A stretch of DNA of 64,000 bases from Bacillus siamensis KCTC 13613 (GCF_000262045.1 NZ_AJVF01000021.1:1-64000); one strand, 5' to 3'. Numbered from the stretch's first letter, positions 17,927 through 28,535 are shown. Program-made: numbers and translations. Notes: generated by a model from the sequence alone, not told the origin.

Positions 17927-18247
17927 ATGGTTAATAAAGATATGACAAAGGTTTGCATAGGCAGGTTAAACGAATTACCTGAGGAGTTAGGAAAAACCGT
18001 ATATATAGAAGAGAAAGAGCTTGCCGTATTTAAGCTTTCTGACGGAAGCGTCCGCGCCGTCGAAAACCGCTGCCCTCATAAAGGGGGCGTCCTGGCTGAA
18101 GGCATCGTCAGCGGAGAATACGTCTTCTGCCCGATGCATGACTGGAAAATTTCCTTAGAAGACGGAAAAGTCCAAGAGCCGGATCATGGCTGTATTAAAA
18201 CATACGAAACACTGATCGAAGGAGAGAATGTATACCTCCTGTATTGA
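17927..18247 (+). CDS. nasE: Assimilatory nitrite reductase, small subunit (Rieske)
   Basis: A 106-residue NirD-type Rieske protein that works with NasD. The [2Fe-2S] ligands are in CPHKGG (Cys-His) and CPMHDW (Cys-His). ATG 17927 follows AGGAGG, 20 bp after nasD, so the two are co-expressed. Confidence 0.95.
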   Translation: MVNKDMTKVCIGRLNELPEELGKTVYIEEKELAVFKLSDGSVRAVENRCPHKGGVLAEGIVSGEYVFCPMHDWKISLEDGKVQEPDHGCIKTYETLIEGENVYLLY

Positions 18248-18294
18248 TCAAAGTGTCGGATCACTTTTTAAACAGATGAAGGGATGACGTCATC

Positions 18295-19734
18295 ATGAGA
18301 AACGGAATTGTATATTTTGTCGGTGCCGGACCTGGAGACCCGGGGCTGATGACAGTAAAAGGGAAACAGGTTCTGGAGAAAGCGGATATCATTTTGTATG
18401 ACCGGCTTGCAAACCCAATATTTCTTGAATATGCCTCTCCAGACTGCCGGTTCATTTATTGCGGAAAACTGCCCGATCGCCATTTTATGAAACAGTCGGA
18501 GATAAATGCCCTGCTGATTGAAAAAGCGGCGGAAGGCTTCACCGTAGTCCGCTTGAAAGGCGGAGACCCAAGCGTGTTCGGCAGAGTCGGCGAAGAAGCG
18601 GAGGCGCTTCATCGGCACGGCATCCGCTACGAGATGGTGCCCGGCATCACCTCGGGAATCGCGGCGCCGCTGTATGCGGGCGTCCCCGTCACCCATCGTG
18701 ATTGCGCTTCGTCCTTCGCCATGATCACTGCTCATGATACATCATTACAAGGCCGGCCGAATCTCGATTGGGAAGGGCTGGCTCGAAGCGTTCAAACGCT
18801 TGTGTTTTACATGGGGGTTAAAAATCTGTCATTTATATGCCGGCAGCTTATGGAGCACGGGAAATCCCCCTCCGTCCCCGTACTCGTCATTCAATGGGGA
18901 ACATGGGGGCGGCAGCGCAGCGTAAAAGGAACGCTTCAGGATATTTATGAAAAAGTACAAAGCCAAAACATCACCAACCCCGCCATTATCGTCATCGGAG
19001 ATATCGTAAATCTTCAAACATATAGCTGGTTTGAAAGCAAACCGTTCATCGGGCGGCATATCATGGTGGTCACTCATGGCGATGATGAACATACATTGAC
19101 AGGCAGGCTGCGCGAGTATGGCGCTGATGTTATCGAATGGCCGAAGCGGATTGTTAAAAAAATGCCCGCTAACGAAAACATCCTGAAGCGGATCAGCACT
19201 TTTGAACAGATCTTTTTCACATCACGCCACGCGGTCTGTGAATTTTTTGACACACTGGCTTTCAAGCAGATTGACATCCGCCGGGTGACAGCAAGCCTGA
19301 ATGCGGCGACTGAAGCGGCAAAGACGGAACTGACAAAACGGGGCTTCCGCCTATCCGGCCATCAAGGTGATTCTCCGCATTCGCTCATTGTCGGAAGCCG
19401 TCAAGCGGCAGAAAACATGCCAGACTCAGTATCATGCCCGTTTTATATCACTCATGAACATATCGCAGATGAGCGGTTCACTTCGATGATCGAACGCACA
19501 ATCAGTGAGTCTCCTCTGCAAATGATTATCTGTCCGGGCAAAGAATCCGCTCAGCATTTGCTCAGCGCCGGAAAACAGATCGGCATATCACTGAATCCGA
19601 CAGCAAACCGCCCTCCCGTCATCTGCATCGGTGAAGACATACCCGCCGGTTACGGATTTACCGCCGTGAAAAATCAGGAACAGTTATTTGCGTTTATACA
19701 AAATGAAATGAAAGACATGCTCGTTCACAGCTGA
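18295..19734 (+). CDS. nasF: Uroporphyrinogen-III C-methyltransferase for sirohaem
   Basis: Makes precorrin-2 for the sirohaem cofactor of NasD. The first 245 residues form the SAM-dependent methyltransferase (VGAGPGDPGL near residue 9, YDRLANP near 39, VRLKGGDP near 84, VPGITSG near 111). The remaining 235 residues resemble a degenerate uroporphyrinogen-III synthase (HemD-like) domain, as in the B. subtilis protein of about 480 residues. It follows nasE by 47 bp and ends the operon. Confidence 0.93.
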   Translation: MRNGIVYFVGAGPGDPGLMTVKGKQVLEKADIILYDRLANPIFLEYASPDCRFIYCGKLPDRHFMKQSEINALLIEKAAEGFTVVRLKGGDPSVFGRVGEEAEALHRHGIRYEMVPGITSGIAAPLYAGVPVTHRDCASSFAMITAHDTSLQGRPNLDWEGLARSVQTLVFYMGVKNLSFICRQLMEHGKSPSVPVLVIQWGTWGRQRSVKGTLQDIYEKVQSQNITNPAIIVIGDIVNLQTYSWFESKPFIGRHIMVVTHGDDEHTLTGRLREYGADVIEWPKRIVKKMPANENILKRISTFEQIFFTSRHAVCEFFDTLAFKQIDIRRVTASLNAATEAAKTELTKRGFRLSGHQGDSPHSLIVGSRQAAENMPDSVSCPFYITHEHIADERFTSMIERTISESPLQMIICPGKESAQHLLSAGKQIGISLNPTANRPPVICIGEDIPAGYGFTAVKNQEQLFAFIQNEMKDMLVHS

Positions 19735-19767
19735 CCCCCGGCTCAACATCGGGGGCCATTCCCTTTT
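19735..19767 (+). terminator. nasDEF terminator
   Basis: Stem CCCCCG (19735-19740) with CGGGGG (19750-19755), followed by a TTTTTT run. It lies between the convergent nasF and ycgT genes. Confidence 0.75.
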
Positions 19768-20793
<1,026 letters not shown>

Positions 20794-20820
20794 TTATATC
20801 TATACTTCAAACATTTTCAA

Positions 20821-20849
20821 TTGAGAATCAATATCAATAAAAGTATACC
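20821..20849 (+). promoter_or_regulatory. Candidate plus-strand sigma-A promoter
   Basis: TTGAGA (20821-20826), a 17-bp spacer and TATACC (20844-20849). It is divergent from ycgT, overlaps the Fur box, and points at the short region that ends in the terminator at 20956-20985. Confidence 0.5.
20822..20836. promoter_or_regulatory. Fur box between ycgT and a plus-strand promoter
   Basis: The plus strand reads TGAGAATCAATATCA, matching the 7-1-7 Fur motif TGATAAT-N-ATTATCA at 12 of 14 fixed positions. It lies upstream of the ycgT promoter (TTGAAA, 16 bp, TATAAA on the minus strand) and overlaps a plus-strand -35 (TTGAGA, 20821-20826), so Fur could control both directions. Confidence 0.7.
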
Positions 20850-20855
20850 ATACAT

Positions 20856-20985
20856 CGGGAAACAGTGTTTGTTCAGTTCTCATCTTGCGGAAAAGGATGG
20901 AGATTCAAGAAGCACGGTCCAATGAGATGTTGAGGTTGAGGAGGGTATTAAAGCTGAAACCAGTACGGAGACTGGTTTCTTTTTT
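20856..20985 (+). ncRNA. Candidate Fur-controlled small RNA
   Basis: An unannotated interval of about 130 nt with a promoter at its left end and a clear intrinsic terminator at its right end. It contains a purine-rich stretch around 20925-20945. The only ORF, from ATG 20898, has no usable spacing to a ribosome binding site and runs antisense into putR. No known RNA family is recognised. The 3' end touches the putR stop codon, so it could also act on putR mRNA. Confidence 0.4.
20956..20985 (+). terminator. Plus-strand intrinsic terminator near the putR end
   Basis: A 9-bp perfect stem GAAACCAGT (20956-20964) with ACTGGTTTC (20971-20979) followed by six T on the plus strand. The minus strand has no T-run, so this does not serve putR. 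Confidence 0.75.
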
Positions 20986-22219
20986 ATTTCTTTTTCATCA
21001 GCATGATATCAAGATACAGCTGGCACCTTGTCCTGAAGTCGTTTAAATTAATTGATGTCATGTCAAGAATCTGTTTGATACGGTAGTTCAATGTGTTTTG
21101 ATGAATAAAAAGCTGTTCTGCGGCTGGTTTTGTTTTGCAGTTATTGAGGAGATAGATTTCTAACGTTTTCAGCAGTTCGGTGCTGCTTTCTCTATCCTTG
21201 GCTTTTAATAAAGCTAAATCATGGTTTACATATTCCAGTGAGGCGTTTTTTTCTTCGATGCTTTCAAGATAGCGGTAGATCCCGAGCTTGCTGTATTCAT
21301 ACGGGATATTTTCCTGGTTTCCGGTAATTTCTGCGGCCTTTATGACTTCAAGGGCTTCTATATAACTTTTCCCGAGCTTCAGGATGCTGCTGTATTCATT
21401 GCCGATTCCGATATAGATGGGAGTGGGGATCTTCTGAAAGTGAAAATGAGTCAGCAGTTTGTGGATGAATTCAGATGCTGCCGAAGTGCCGGAGCTTTTT
21501 TGCGAGAAGCTTGCGACGACGATGACAATATTGGAATCAATGGTTAAGACGTGACTGACTTTATCCCGCAAATTCAAGTACGATTTGATATTTTCCTTCA
21601 AATCTTCGACTGCCTCCCCATCCCCATTTGCGGCATGCAGGACAACCACCGAGAAAACCGACGGCAGCACGGCGTTCATCTTTTCCGCCTCCCGCCTGAA
21701 CTCCTTTTCAGACGAGAATTGCTGAAAGATCGCCCGTTTCACCAGGTCTTCCGCTCTCTCTTCCTTTTCCTGTTTCAGCCGGTTCGTTTTATAGATGATT
21801 TTTCCGACATGGAATGAGGTTTCATATAAAAAGTCGAGCTCCTCGTCCGTCAAGTCGCGGTCGAGCTCCTGAATCCAGATGTAGCCCATCACTTCCCCTT
21901 TATGTTTTGCGCTTACGACCACTCTCTGATTCAGCCCGATACTGTCTATTTTTTCAACACGGAACGGTTCAGGAACGGTTTTCAGTTTTTCGATCACCCC
22001 GTCCTTCAGAAACCTCTCAAAAATCTGCACGGGGCATTTTTTTGAAAATATCGTCTGCTGGTTGGCGGAGTCGAAGTGATTAATGTAATAAGAATTATAG
22101 GCAAGCAAAAAGAAATCCGCACTTTCCAGAATGACGGGCTTCTGCAATTCGTAACTGATGAAATCAATTAATTTATCAATGTCCGTAAATGAAAAAACTC
22201 TCTCTAAAAGCTCTTCCAT
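20984..22219 (-). CDS. putR: PutR, proline-responsive activator (PucR/CdaR type)
   Basis: A 411-residue transcription activator for the proline genes putBCP. An N-terminal GAF-like sensor region spans about 1-150. The C-terminal PucR-type helix-turn-helix is near 360-400 (TKPAAEQLFIHQNTLNYRIKQI), the family's best-conserved part. It is transcribed apart from putP: 157 bp including a putP terminator separate them, and its own start ATG 22219 follows a GGAG-rich site. Its predicted target dyad lies upstream of putB. Confidence 0.92.
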   Translation of the reverse strand: MEELLERVFSFTDIDKLIDFISYELQKPVILESADFFLLAYNSYYINHFDSANQQTIFSKKCPVQIFERFLKDGVIEKLKTVPEPFRVEKIDSIGLNQRVVVSAKHKGEVMGYIWIQELDRDLTDEELDFLYETSFHVGKIIYKTNRLKQEKEERAEDLVKRAIFQQFSSEKEFRREAEKMNAVLPSVFSVVVLHAANGDGEAVEDLKENIKSYLNLRDKVSHVLTIDSNIVIVVASFSQKSSGTSAASEFIHKLLTHFHFQKIPTPIYIGIGNEYSSILKLGKSYIEALEVIKAAEITGNQENIPYEYSKLGIYRYLESIEEKNASLEYVNHDLALLKAKDRESSTELLKTLEIYLLNNCKTKPAAEQLFIHQNTLNYRIKQILDMTSINLNDFRTRCQLYLDIMLMKKK

Positions 22220-22335
22220 ACCTATTTCTCCTATGCTCTTTTTATCTTTATCATACTCTGAGGGGTGACTTTTTGTATAGAAAAAAATTCATATATTCCC
22301 AAAACGGCATAATCCGGAATTCTGTATCGTGAAAA

Positions 22336-22367
22336 GAGGAAAAAGGGCGGTCCCTTCTTCCTCTCGT
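22336..22367 (-). terminator. putBCP terminator
   Basis: A 12-bp stem with one mismatch (22336-22347 with 22352-22363, loop CGGT). On the minus strand it continues TTTT, ten bases after the putP stop. Confidence 0.7.
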
Positions 22368-22376
22368 TCCTTGCTT

Positions 22377-23846
22377 TTATTGAGAAAGTGTATCACGGTA
22401 CTCATGAAACTGATCTGTGACATCTTTTGACGGAGCCTGTGTCAATAAGCTGACGACAAATACAGCGGCAAGGCTTACAGCAAACCCCGGAATGATTTCG
22501 TACAAAAAGTCTGAAAGACCGGCATTCGCCCAAATGATTACGGTAATCGCTCCCGCAATCATGCCGGCGAGTGCCCCCCATTTCGTCATCCGTTTCCAAA
22601 ATAAACTGAGCAGTACGACCGGCCCGAATGACGCGCCGAATCCCGCCCATGCATAGCTGACAAGACCTAGTATCGTGTTGTTTTTCTCCCAGGCGAGCAC
22701 CAAGGCGATGATTGACACCGCAAGCACTGCCATTCTCCCCAGAAATACGAGTTCCTTATCAGAAGCCGAACGTCTGAACATGGACTTATACAAATCCTCT
22801 ACTAAAGAACTGGACGTAACGAGCAGCTGAGACGAAATCGTACTCATAATGGCCGCTAAAATCGCAGAAATGAGAAATCCCGTAATAATCGGGTGGAACA
22901 GAATGTTGCCGAGCTGAATAAAAATGGTTTCCGGATCAGCCAGCTTCAGTCCGTGCTGATGGTAATACGCGATTCCCGCAAGACCCGTAAACAGCGCGCC
23001 TAGTGCAGACAAAATCATCCATCCCATGCCGATCCGTCTGGCGCGTTTGATTTCTTTCACAGATGTGATCGCCATAAAGCGCACAATAATATGCGGCTGC
23101 CCGAAATAGCCGAGCCCCCACGCAAATAAAGAAATAATGCCAAGGACGGTCGTTCCTTTGAACATGTTAAACAGTTCCGGATTGACGGAACGGATATCGG
23201 CAACGGTTTCTCCCGGGCCGCCCGTATGAAAAATCGTCACAATCGGCACGAGAATAAGCGCCGCAAACATGATGATCCCTTGGACAAAGTCGGTCCAGCT
23301 TACCGCCAAAAAGCCCCCGAACAAGGTGTACGCGACAACGACGCCTGTCACAACCCACAGGCCGGTGTGATAGTCCAACCCTAAAATGCTGTTGAATAAG
23401 ACGCCTCCTGAGACCATGCCCGATGATACGTAAAATGTGAAAAAGACGAGAATGACAAGACCCGAAAACAGTCTGAGAAGCTTCGTATGATCACCGAAAC
23501 GATTTTCAAGGAAACCCGGAATGGTGATGGAATTCCCCGCTTTTTCAGTATACGTTCTCAGTCTCGGCGCCACGAAAAGCCAGTTCGCCCATGCTCCGAG
23601 CACAAGGCCGATGACAATCCAAGCGCCGCTTAATCCCGTCGAGAACATGGCGCCCGGAAGCCCCATCAAGAGCCATCCGCTCATATCCGCCGCTCCCGCG
23701 CTGAGCGCTGTGACGGCAGGACCTAAAGAACGCCCCCCGAGCATGTAATCCGTCAGATTTGACGTCCGTCTGTAGGCGAAATAACCGATAAACAGCATGC
23801 CCGCCATATAAATACAAATGGATATAATCAACTGAATGTTTGCTAT
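22377..23846 (-). CDS. putP: High-affinity Na+/proline symporter
   Basis: A sodium:solute symporter of about 489 residues, 12-13 membrane segments, which imports proline as carbon and nitrogen source. The family signatures are TSNLTDYMLGGRSLGP near residue 28 and SAGAADMSGW near 50. The start is unclear. The strong site GGAGGAGGA is followed at normal spacing by ATA (23846), GCA, AAC, ATT, while the first conventional start is TTG 23831, about 22 bases from the site. The N terminus aligns with the homologue OpuE if translation begins around 23846. It is the last gene of putB-putC-putP. Confidence 0.9.
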   Translation of the reverse strand: MANIQLIISICIYMAGMLFIGYFAYRRTSNLTDYMLGGRSLGPAVTALSAGAADMSGWLLMGLPGAMFSTGLSGAWIVIGLVLGAWANWLFVAPRLRTYTEKAGNSITIPGFLENRFGDHTKLLRLFSGLVILVFFTFYVSSGMVSGGVLFNSILGLDYHTGLWVVTGVVVAYTLFGGFLAVSWTDFVQGIIMFAALILVPIVTIFHTGGPGETVADIRSVNPELFNMFKGTTVLGIISLFAWGLGYFGQPHIIVRFMAITSVKEIKRARRIGMGWMILSALGALFTGLAGIAYYHQHGLKLADPETIFIQLGNILFHPIITGFLISAILAAIMSTISSQLLVTSSSLVEDLYKSMFRRSASDKELVFLGRMAVLAVSIIALVLAWEKNNTILGLVSYAWAGFGASFGPVVLLSLFWKRMTKWGALAGMIAGAITVIIWANAGLSDFLYEIIPGFAVSLAAVFVVSLLTQAPSKDVTDQFHEYRDTLSQ

Positions 23847-23922
23847 GGCATTTCCTCCTCCGCTTTATATGTTTATGGTGAAATGGACACCCCCCGCGAG
23901 GAGGATGCCCATTCAGTCCCTC

Positions 23923-25470
23923 TTAAAACATTTCACTGATTGTTTTCGCCTGCATGTGGAGGGCCAAATAATCCGGGCCGCCCGCTTTTGAATCAGTGCC
24001 GGACATTTTAAAGCCTCCGAACGGATGGTATCCGACAATCGCTCCCGTACAGTTGCGGTTGAAGTACAGGTTGCCGACATGGAATTCCTGTTTCGCCCGT
24101 TCAATATGTTTGCGGTTATTTGTAATGACCGCTCCTGTCAAACCGTATTCAGTGTTGTTTGCCACTTCCAGCGCTTCATCAAAGTTTGATACTTTAGAAA
24201 ACCCGACGACCGGCCCGAAAATTTCTTCCTGCATGAGTCTGGCTTTCGGATCAAGGTCAGCGAAGATCGTCGGCTTGATAAAGTAGCCTTTTGAATCATC
24301 GCCGGTGCCGCCGCTTACTAAACGGCCTTCTTCTTTTCCGATTTCAATGTAGCTCATGATTTTATCGTAAGAGCCTTGGTCGATGACAGGCCCCATATAC
24401 ACGTCAGCGCTGTCAGGGCTTGCCGTCACTTTTGATTCAGTGATTTCGATGACGCGCTCCAGAACGGCATCGTATACTTTTTCATGCACAACCGCACGGG
24501 AACCGGCAGAACATTTTTGTCCCGCGAAGCCGAATGCTGATGTGAAAATGGATTGCGCCGCCAATTCAATGTCCGCATCTTCGTCAACGACAACCGTATC
24601 TTTACCGCCCATTTCAGCAATGACGCGTTTCAGATGTTGCTGGCCCGGCTGCACTTTCGCCGCGCGTTCAAAAATTCTCGTACCGACTTCACGTGATCCC
24701 GTAAATGTAATGATGCTTGTTTTCGGGTGATCGACGAGATAGTCTCCCACTTCCGCTCCGCTTCCCGGCACAAAGTTGACAACGCCCTTCGGAAGGCCCG
24801 ATTCTTCAAGCACTTCTACGAATTTCGCCGCGATGACCGGTGTCGCGCTAGCCGGTTTTAGAACGACCGTGTTGCCCGTTACGATCGGTGCCACCGTCGT
24901 ACCCGCCATAATTGCAAAGAGGAAGTTCCATGGCGGAATGACGACCGTTACGCCTGTCGGTGTGTAGACATATTGGTTTTTCTCGCCTTCGCGGCTGTTG
25001 ACCGGCTTGCCTTTTGCCAGTTCGATCATTTGGCGCGCATAGTACTCCATGAAGTCGATCGCTTCAGCGGTATCCGCATCAGCTTCGTTCCAAGGCTTTC
25101 CTGCTTCTTTTACAAGCAAAGCGGAGAATTCATGTTTTCTTCTGCGGACTTTGGCAGCCGCGCGGAACAGGACAGCCGCTCTTTCTTCAGGAGATGTGTA
25201 TCTCCACTCTTCGAACGCTTTCGCAGCCGCTTCAATCGCTTGCTCAGCATGCTCTTGAGAAGCTTTTGACACTCTGCCGACAACTTCTTCTTTATCAGCC
25301 GGGTTGATTGAAACGATTTTCGCTTCTGTTTCCACTCTTTCACCGTTAATGACAAGAGGATAATCTTTTCCCAGATACTCGCTTACCTTCGCAAGCGCTT
25401 TCTTGAATTCTTCAACGTTCGATTGATCTTGGAAATTCGTGAATGGTTCGTGTTTATAAGGTGTAGTCAT
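23923..25470 (-). CDS. putC: 1-pyrroline-5-carboxylate dehydrogenase
   Basis: Oxidises glutamate semialdehyde (from pyrroline carboxylate) to glutamate with NAD+, the second step of proline breakdown. A 515-residue aldehyde dehydrogenase: FTGSREVG binds NAD near residue 243, the catalytic Glu is in AEMGGKD near 284, and the catalytic Cys is in [12 protein letters not shown] near 318. ATG 25470 is preferred over ATG 25476, as it sits at proper spacing from AAGGGAGAG and gives the length recalled for B. subtilis PutC. It lies 16 bp after putB. Confidence 0.95.
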   Translation of the reverse strand: MTTPYKHEPFTNFQDQSNVEEFKKALAKVSEYLGKDYPLVINGERVETEAKIVSINPADKEEVVGRVSKASQEHAEQAIEAAAKAFEEWRYTSPEERAAVLFRAAAKVRRRKHEFSALLVKEAGKPWNEADADTAEAIDFMEYYARQMIELAKGKPVNSREGEKNQYVYTPTGVTVVIPPWNFLFAIMAGTTVAPIVTGNTVVLKPASATPVIAAKFVEVLEESGLPKGVVNFVPGSGAEVGDYLVDHPKTSIITFTGSREVGTRIFERAAKVQPGQQHLKRVIAEMGGKDTVVVDEDADIELAAQSIFTSAFGFAGQKCSAGSRAVVHEKVYDAVLERVIEITESKVTASPDSADVYMGPVIDQGSYDKIMSYIEIGKEEGRLVSGGTGDDSKGYFIKPTIFADLDPKARLMQEEIFGPVVGFSKVSNFDEALEVANNTEYGLTGAVITNNRKHIERAKQEFHVGNLYFNRNCTGAIVGYHPFGGFKMSGTDSKAGGPDYLALHMQAKTISEMF

Positions 25471-25486
25471 TGTCATCTCTCCCTTT

Positions 25487-26398
25487 TTACTTCTTAGTCA
25501 TCCCTTTAAAGGCGAATGCGATATTTGAGGGGCGTTCAGCGAGCCGTCTCATGAAATAGCCGTACCAATCATCGCCGTAAGGCAGGTAGACTCTCATGTT
25601 GTATCCTTCTTCTACTAGGCTGAGCTGGGTTTGCGAACGCATACCGTACAGCATCTGAAACTCAAAGCGGTCGTTTGGAATGCCGTGCTCTTTGACAAGC
25701 TGCTTTGTAAACTCGATCATCTTGTCGTCATGCGTGGCAATTGCCGTATAATGTCCCTTTAAAAGCTGTTTGCGGATGAGTCTTTTATAATTTTCATCTA
25801 CATCGCTTTTTTCAGGATAGGCCACCTTTTCCGATTCTTTATAGGCTCCCTTGACAAGGCGCAGAAACGGATTCAGCGGGTCAAGATCATCAAGGTCCTT
25901 CTCCGTTCTGTACAGATAAGCCTGCACCACGGTGCTTACGTATTCATACCGGCTTCGGAAGTCTTTAAAGATATCCAGCGTTTTCTGGCATCTCGTCTCA
26001 TCCTCCATGTCAATCGTCACCATGACTTTATGTTTTTCCGCCGTCTGGAGGATTTTCGTCATATTTTCATAGACGAGATCGAGATCTATATCAAGACCTA
26101 AAGACGTCATTTTTAATGACACTTGGGAATTCAGCTGTTCATCAGCGATTAAAGCGATGGTCTGCATGCACTCCTCGGTGCGTTCTTTCGCGACATCACC
26201 GCTGTTGACAAATTCACCCAAATGATCGACAGTAACTGACAGCCCTTGGCTGTTCAAATGTCGGATTGTCGGGATAGAACTGCGGATATCCATTCCTCCG
26301 ATGATTTTGCCGGCTGCCACACGGCTTCCCCAGCCTCGCGCCATCTTATTGAGAAAGCTGCTCTTGGATAAAAATAAGAAAAAATCTCTTGTAATCAC
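25487..26398 (-). CDS. putB: Proline dehydrogenase
   Basis: An FAD enzyme that oxidises proline to pyrroline 5-carboxylate and feeds electrons to the membrane quinone pool. A 303-residue (beta/alpha)8 PRODH domain. The C-terminal signature [20 protein letters not shown] contains the paired Arg that bind the substrate carboxylate; LVKGAYKE is near residue 185. GTG 26398 gives exactly the length recalled for the B. subtilis protein, although the reading frame stays open 153 bases further upstream into the promoter. Confidence 0.93.
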   Translation of the reverse strand: MITRDFFLFLSKSSFLNKMARGWGSRVAAGKIIGGMDIRSSIPTIRHLNSQGLSVTVDHLGEFVNSGDVAKERTEECMQTIALIADEQLNSQVSLKMTSLGLDIDLDLVYENMTKILQTAEKHKVMVTIDMEDETRCQKTLDIFKDFRSRYEYVSTVVQAYLYRTEKDLDDLDPLNPFLRLVKGAYKESEKVAYPEKSDVDENYKRLIRKQLLKGHYTAIATHDDKMIEFTKQLVKEHGIPNDRFEFQMLYGMRSQTQLSLVEEGYNMRVYLPYGDDWYGYFMRRLAERPSNIAFAFKGMTKK

Positions 26399-26431
26399 TT
26401 CCAACCTTAACACCCCGCAATCTAAGAAGTA

Positions 26432-26459
26432 TTTGTATGAGTCTATTGTAAATGGACAA
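26432..26459 (-). promoter_or_regulatory. putB promoter
   Basis: On the minus strand TTGTCC (26454-26459) and TACAAA (26432-26437) are 16 bp apart, starting near 26425 and leaving a short leader before the GTG at 26398. This supports the downstream putB start. Confidence 0.55.
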
Positions 26460-26506
26460 AACATCCTCTCACAATATTCTAAAAATACAAAGATTCTGAT
26501 AAATTT

Positions 26507-26523
26507 TTGTGGTTTTTCCACAA
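26507..26523. promoter_or_regulatory. PutR operator
   Basis: TTGTGGTTTTTCCACAA is a perfect dyad with 6-bp arms, equal to the TTGTGG...CCACAA element reported for PutR in B. subtilis. It is centred about 90 bp upstream of the inferred putB start, an activator position. Confidence 0.8.
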
Positions 26524-26556
26524 TCAGCTTCTTAGAGAGCAGGCGGATCATGCCGA

Positions 26557-26602
26557 AAAAAGGCGGGCGGAAATGACAGAAATCGTCAATTCCCGCCTTT
26601 TT
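26557..26602 (-). terminator. ycgL terminator
   Basis: An 11-bp stem (26557-26567 with 26592-26602) spans the ycgL stop codon and ends in a T-run on the minus strand. Confidence 0.7.
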
Positions 26603-27371
26603 CTTCCCAAGCCTCTTCGAGAGTCTGAATCAAAAGCTGATTCAGTTCGTCCGTTATATCCTGTTTCGGTGTTTTGACCGTTTTGGCATACTGTCCGATG
26701 CGTTCTATTTCCTCTTCTATAAAGGCATGAATAATCGTATTTCCGGGTTCCGGAGCCAGTTCCTGTCCGCTTTTTTTCCTTGTAAGCAGTGTGCTGATTT
26801 CAGAAATGAGCGCTTCATCCGTCAATAGGGCATCTGCCATTACTGGAAATGACATCGGCGGTACGGTGCCGAACGTTTCAATCCACTTGCAGGCAAGGAG
26901 AGGCCGCAGGACATAAAAATACTTTTTAATCTTCACTGCACTGCCCCGCAATTCCGTTTTTTCATTCCGCTTTGCCATATTAAGATAATGATAGAGGGAT
27001 GCTTCGGGCGAAAAGGCGCGGGTTTTCAGTTTTCGGAGCTTTTCAGCCGCTGTGAAAGCCTCATAATAGATCATCTCAGAAGAAAGCCATTCCAAAAGAG
27101 GCGGATTTGATTTTTTAAAGAGCCGCAGGGCTTTTCTCAGTTCCCAGCCGCTGATGTCAAGCATGTCATGGATCGGCTCTTCTATGACATCCCTATGCGG
27201 TTCAATGGAAAAGTACCATTCTTTTTTCGGCACATAGAGAAACCGTACATCGTAGTCGCTTTCGCTTGACGGAAATCCCCATGCGCGGCTTCCCGATTCT
27301 ACGGCGTAGAGCACCTTAACGTCGTGCTTTGCCTCAATTCGTTTTAATTCTTCGATGATCCTTTGTTTCAT
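26586..27371 (-). CDS. ycgL: Nucleotidyltransferase-fold protein YcgL
   Basis: A 261-residue protein with a DNA polymerase beta-like nucleotidyltransferase core (RlaP/YcgL family). GSRAWGFPSSESDYDVRF near residue 26 holds the G-S and D-x-D metal ligands. The substrate is unknown; relatives are suggested to modify RNA ends. ATG 27371 is chosen because AAAAGGA lies upstream at good spacing; the frame extends 60 bases further but without a site. It sits alone between two terminators. Confidence 0.85.
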   Translation of the reverse strand: MKQRIIEELKRIEAKHDVKVLYAVESGSRAWGFPSSESDYDVRFLYVPKKEWYFSIEPHRDVIEEPIHDMLDISGWELRKALRLFKKSNPPLLEWLSSEMIYYEAFTAAEKLRKLKTRAFSPEASLYHYLNMAKRNEKTELRGSAVKIKKYFYVLRPLLACKWIETFGTVPPMSFPVMADALLTDEALISEISTLLTRKKSGQELAPEPGNTIIHAFIEEEIERIGQYAKTVKTPKQDITDELNQLLIQTLEEAWEEKGGN

Positions 27372-27404
27372 TTGTATCCGTCCTTTTCCGTCATCATTCA
27401 TGAA

Positions 27405-27428
27405 AAAAGCCCAAGTACTTGGGCTTTT
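27405..27428 (-). terminator. cah terminator (perfect palindrome)
   Basis: A 24-base perfect palindrome with arms of 12 bases (AAAAGCCCAAGT and its complement) eight bases after the cah stop, with A and T runs at its ends, so it can act in both directions. Confidence 0.75.
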
Positions 27429-27436
27429 CACTGCTG

Positions 27437-28393
27437 TCAGCCTTTCAGATGCGCTTTCAGAAAGGCCAGCTTCTCCGTATGGAAAGAAGGTATATATTCA
27501 TGGCCGAAATACCGGTAAACCTTCAATTCTTTTTCCGTTTCCAGATGATTGTAGGCGGCAAATACCGTCGACGGCGGAGTCACCCGGTCAATCAGCCCGA
27601 TGGACATGAGAACCGGCACCTTTACGCGGTCCGCCAGATTCATGATATCAAAATAGGCCAGTGTATTCATCGCGGCCTTCTCCGTTTCAGGGCTGCCGTT
27701 TTTTCTGAAAAAGGAGTTAATCTCAAGATACGGCTCATCAAGTGCGACGTCAATCGCCCGCTCAAAATTGCTTAAGTACGGATAATCAGCCGCAACCGCT
27801 CTCGGAATGTCGGAAAGCGCCGCCGCGGCGATGGAAAGCCCGCCTCCCTGGCTCCCCCCGATGACGGCGATTCTCGTTTCATCCACTTCATCAAAGCTGC
27901 TGATGACTTCAAGAGCCCTTACTGCGTCTAAGTACACACCGCGGTAATAATATGTATCTTTGTCTAAAATCCCTTTCGTCATCCAGCCGGGAACGTGTCC
28001 GTGCGGTGAGACGCTTGTATCTGTGCTGCTGTGCTGGCCGCGGACAAGCATCCCGAACGCGGCATATCCGTGAAGCGCCCAATTTACGATGTCATGTATG
28101 TCCCCGTCATAGCTTGCGTTGTAGCCGTGGTATTTCACGATGGCCGGATGCGGGCCTTTTCGGTCGGGAACGGCGTACCATCCCTCAATTTCCGCCTTGC
28201 CGAAGCTTCGGTATTTCAGCCGGAATACTTTCACGCCGTCAGCCGGATAGCTTTCAGGCGTCAAATCAGGCTTTGCCTCTTCCTTTGCAAGCTCATGTAA
28301 TGATGATGCCCAAAAATCCGCAAAGTCATGAGGAGCGGTTTTATTTGGTTTATAGGTCTGCAGTTGGTCAAGCGGCAAGTCGTATAATTGCAT
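27437..28393 (-). CDS. cah: Cephalosporin-C deacetylase / acetyl xylan esterase
   Basis: A 318-residue carbohydrate esterase family 7 enzyme that removes acetyl groups from xylo-oligosaccharides and cephalosporin C, normally as a hexamer in the cytoplasm. An alpha/beta hydrolase: RGQHSS near residue 118, nucleophile Ser in GGSQGGG near 181, acid Asp in GLIDRVTPP near 269, His in FGHEYIPSF near 298. The length equals the family standard. ATG 28393 follows AAAGGAGAA. Confidence 0.94.
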   Translation of the reverse strand: MQLYDLPLDQLQTYKPNKTAPHDFADFWASSLHELAKEEAKPDLTPESYPADGVKVFRLKYRSFGKAEIEGWYAVPDRKGPHPAIVKYHGYNASYDGDIHDIVNWALHGYAAFGMLVRGQHSSTDTSVSPHGHVPGWMTKGILDKDTYYYRGVYLDAVRALEVISSFDEVDETRIAVIGGSQGGGLSIAAAALSDIPRAVAADYPYLSNFERAIDVALDEPYLEINSFFRKNGSPETEKAAMNTLAYFDIMNLADRVKVPVLMSIGLIDRVTPPSTVFAAYNHLETEKELKVYRYFGHEYIPSFHTEKLAFLKAHLKG

Positions 28394-28535
28394 ATCCGAT
28401 TATTCTCCTTTGTTTTATAAGATTTAATTTTCTGACTCTATCTTAACACGATTTTACACTTATTTTCTAAAAATTTTTATAAATGATCGGCGGACGCTTT
28501 CACTTTTTATCAAACGTTTGTTTAACAGAAAACAA

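Noticed and set aside
20898-21062. Short plus-strand frame from ATG 20898 across the candidate RNA
   Set aside because: The purine stretch is directly adjacent to the ATG, leaving no spacing, and most of the frame is antisense to putR.
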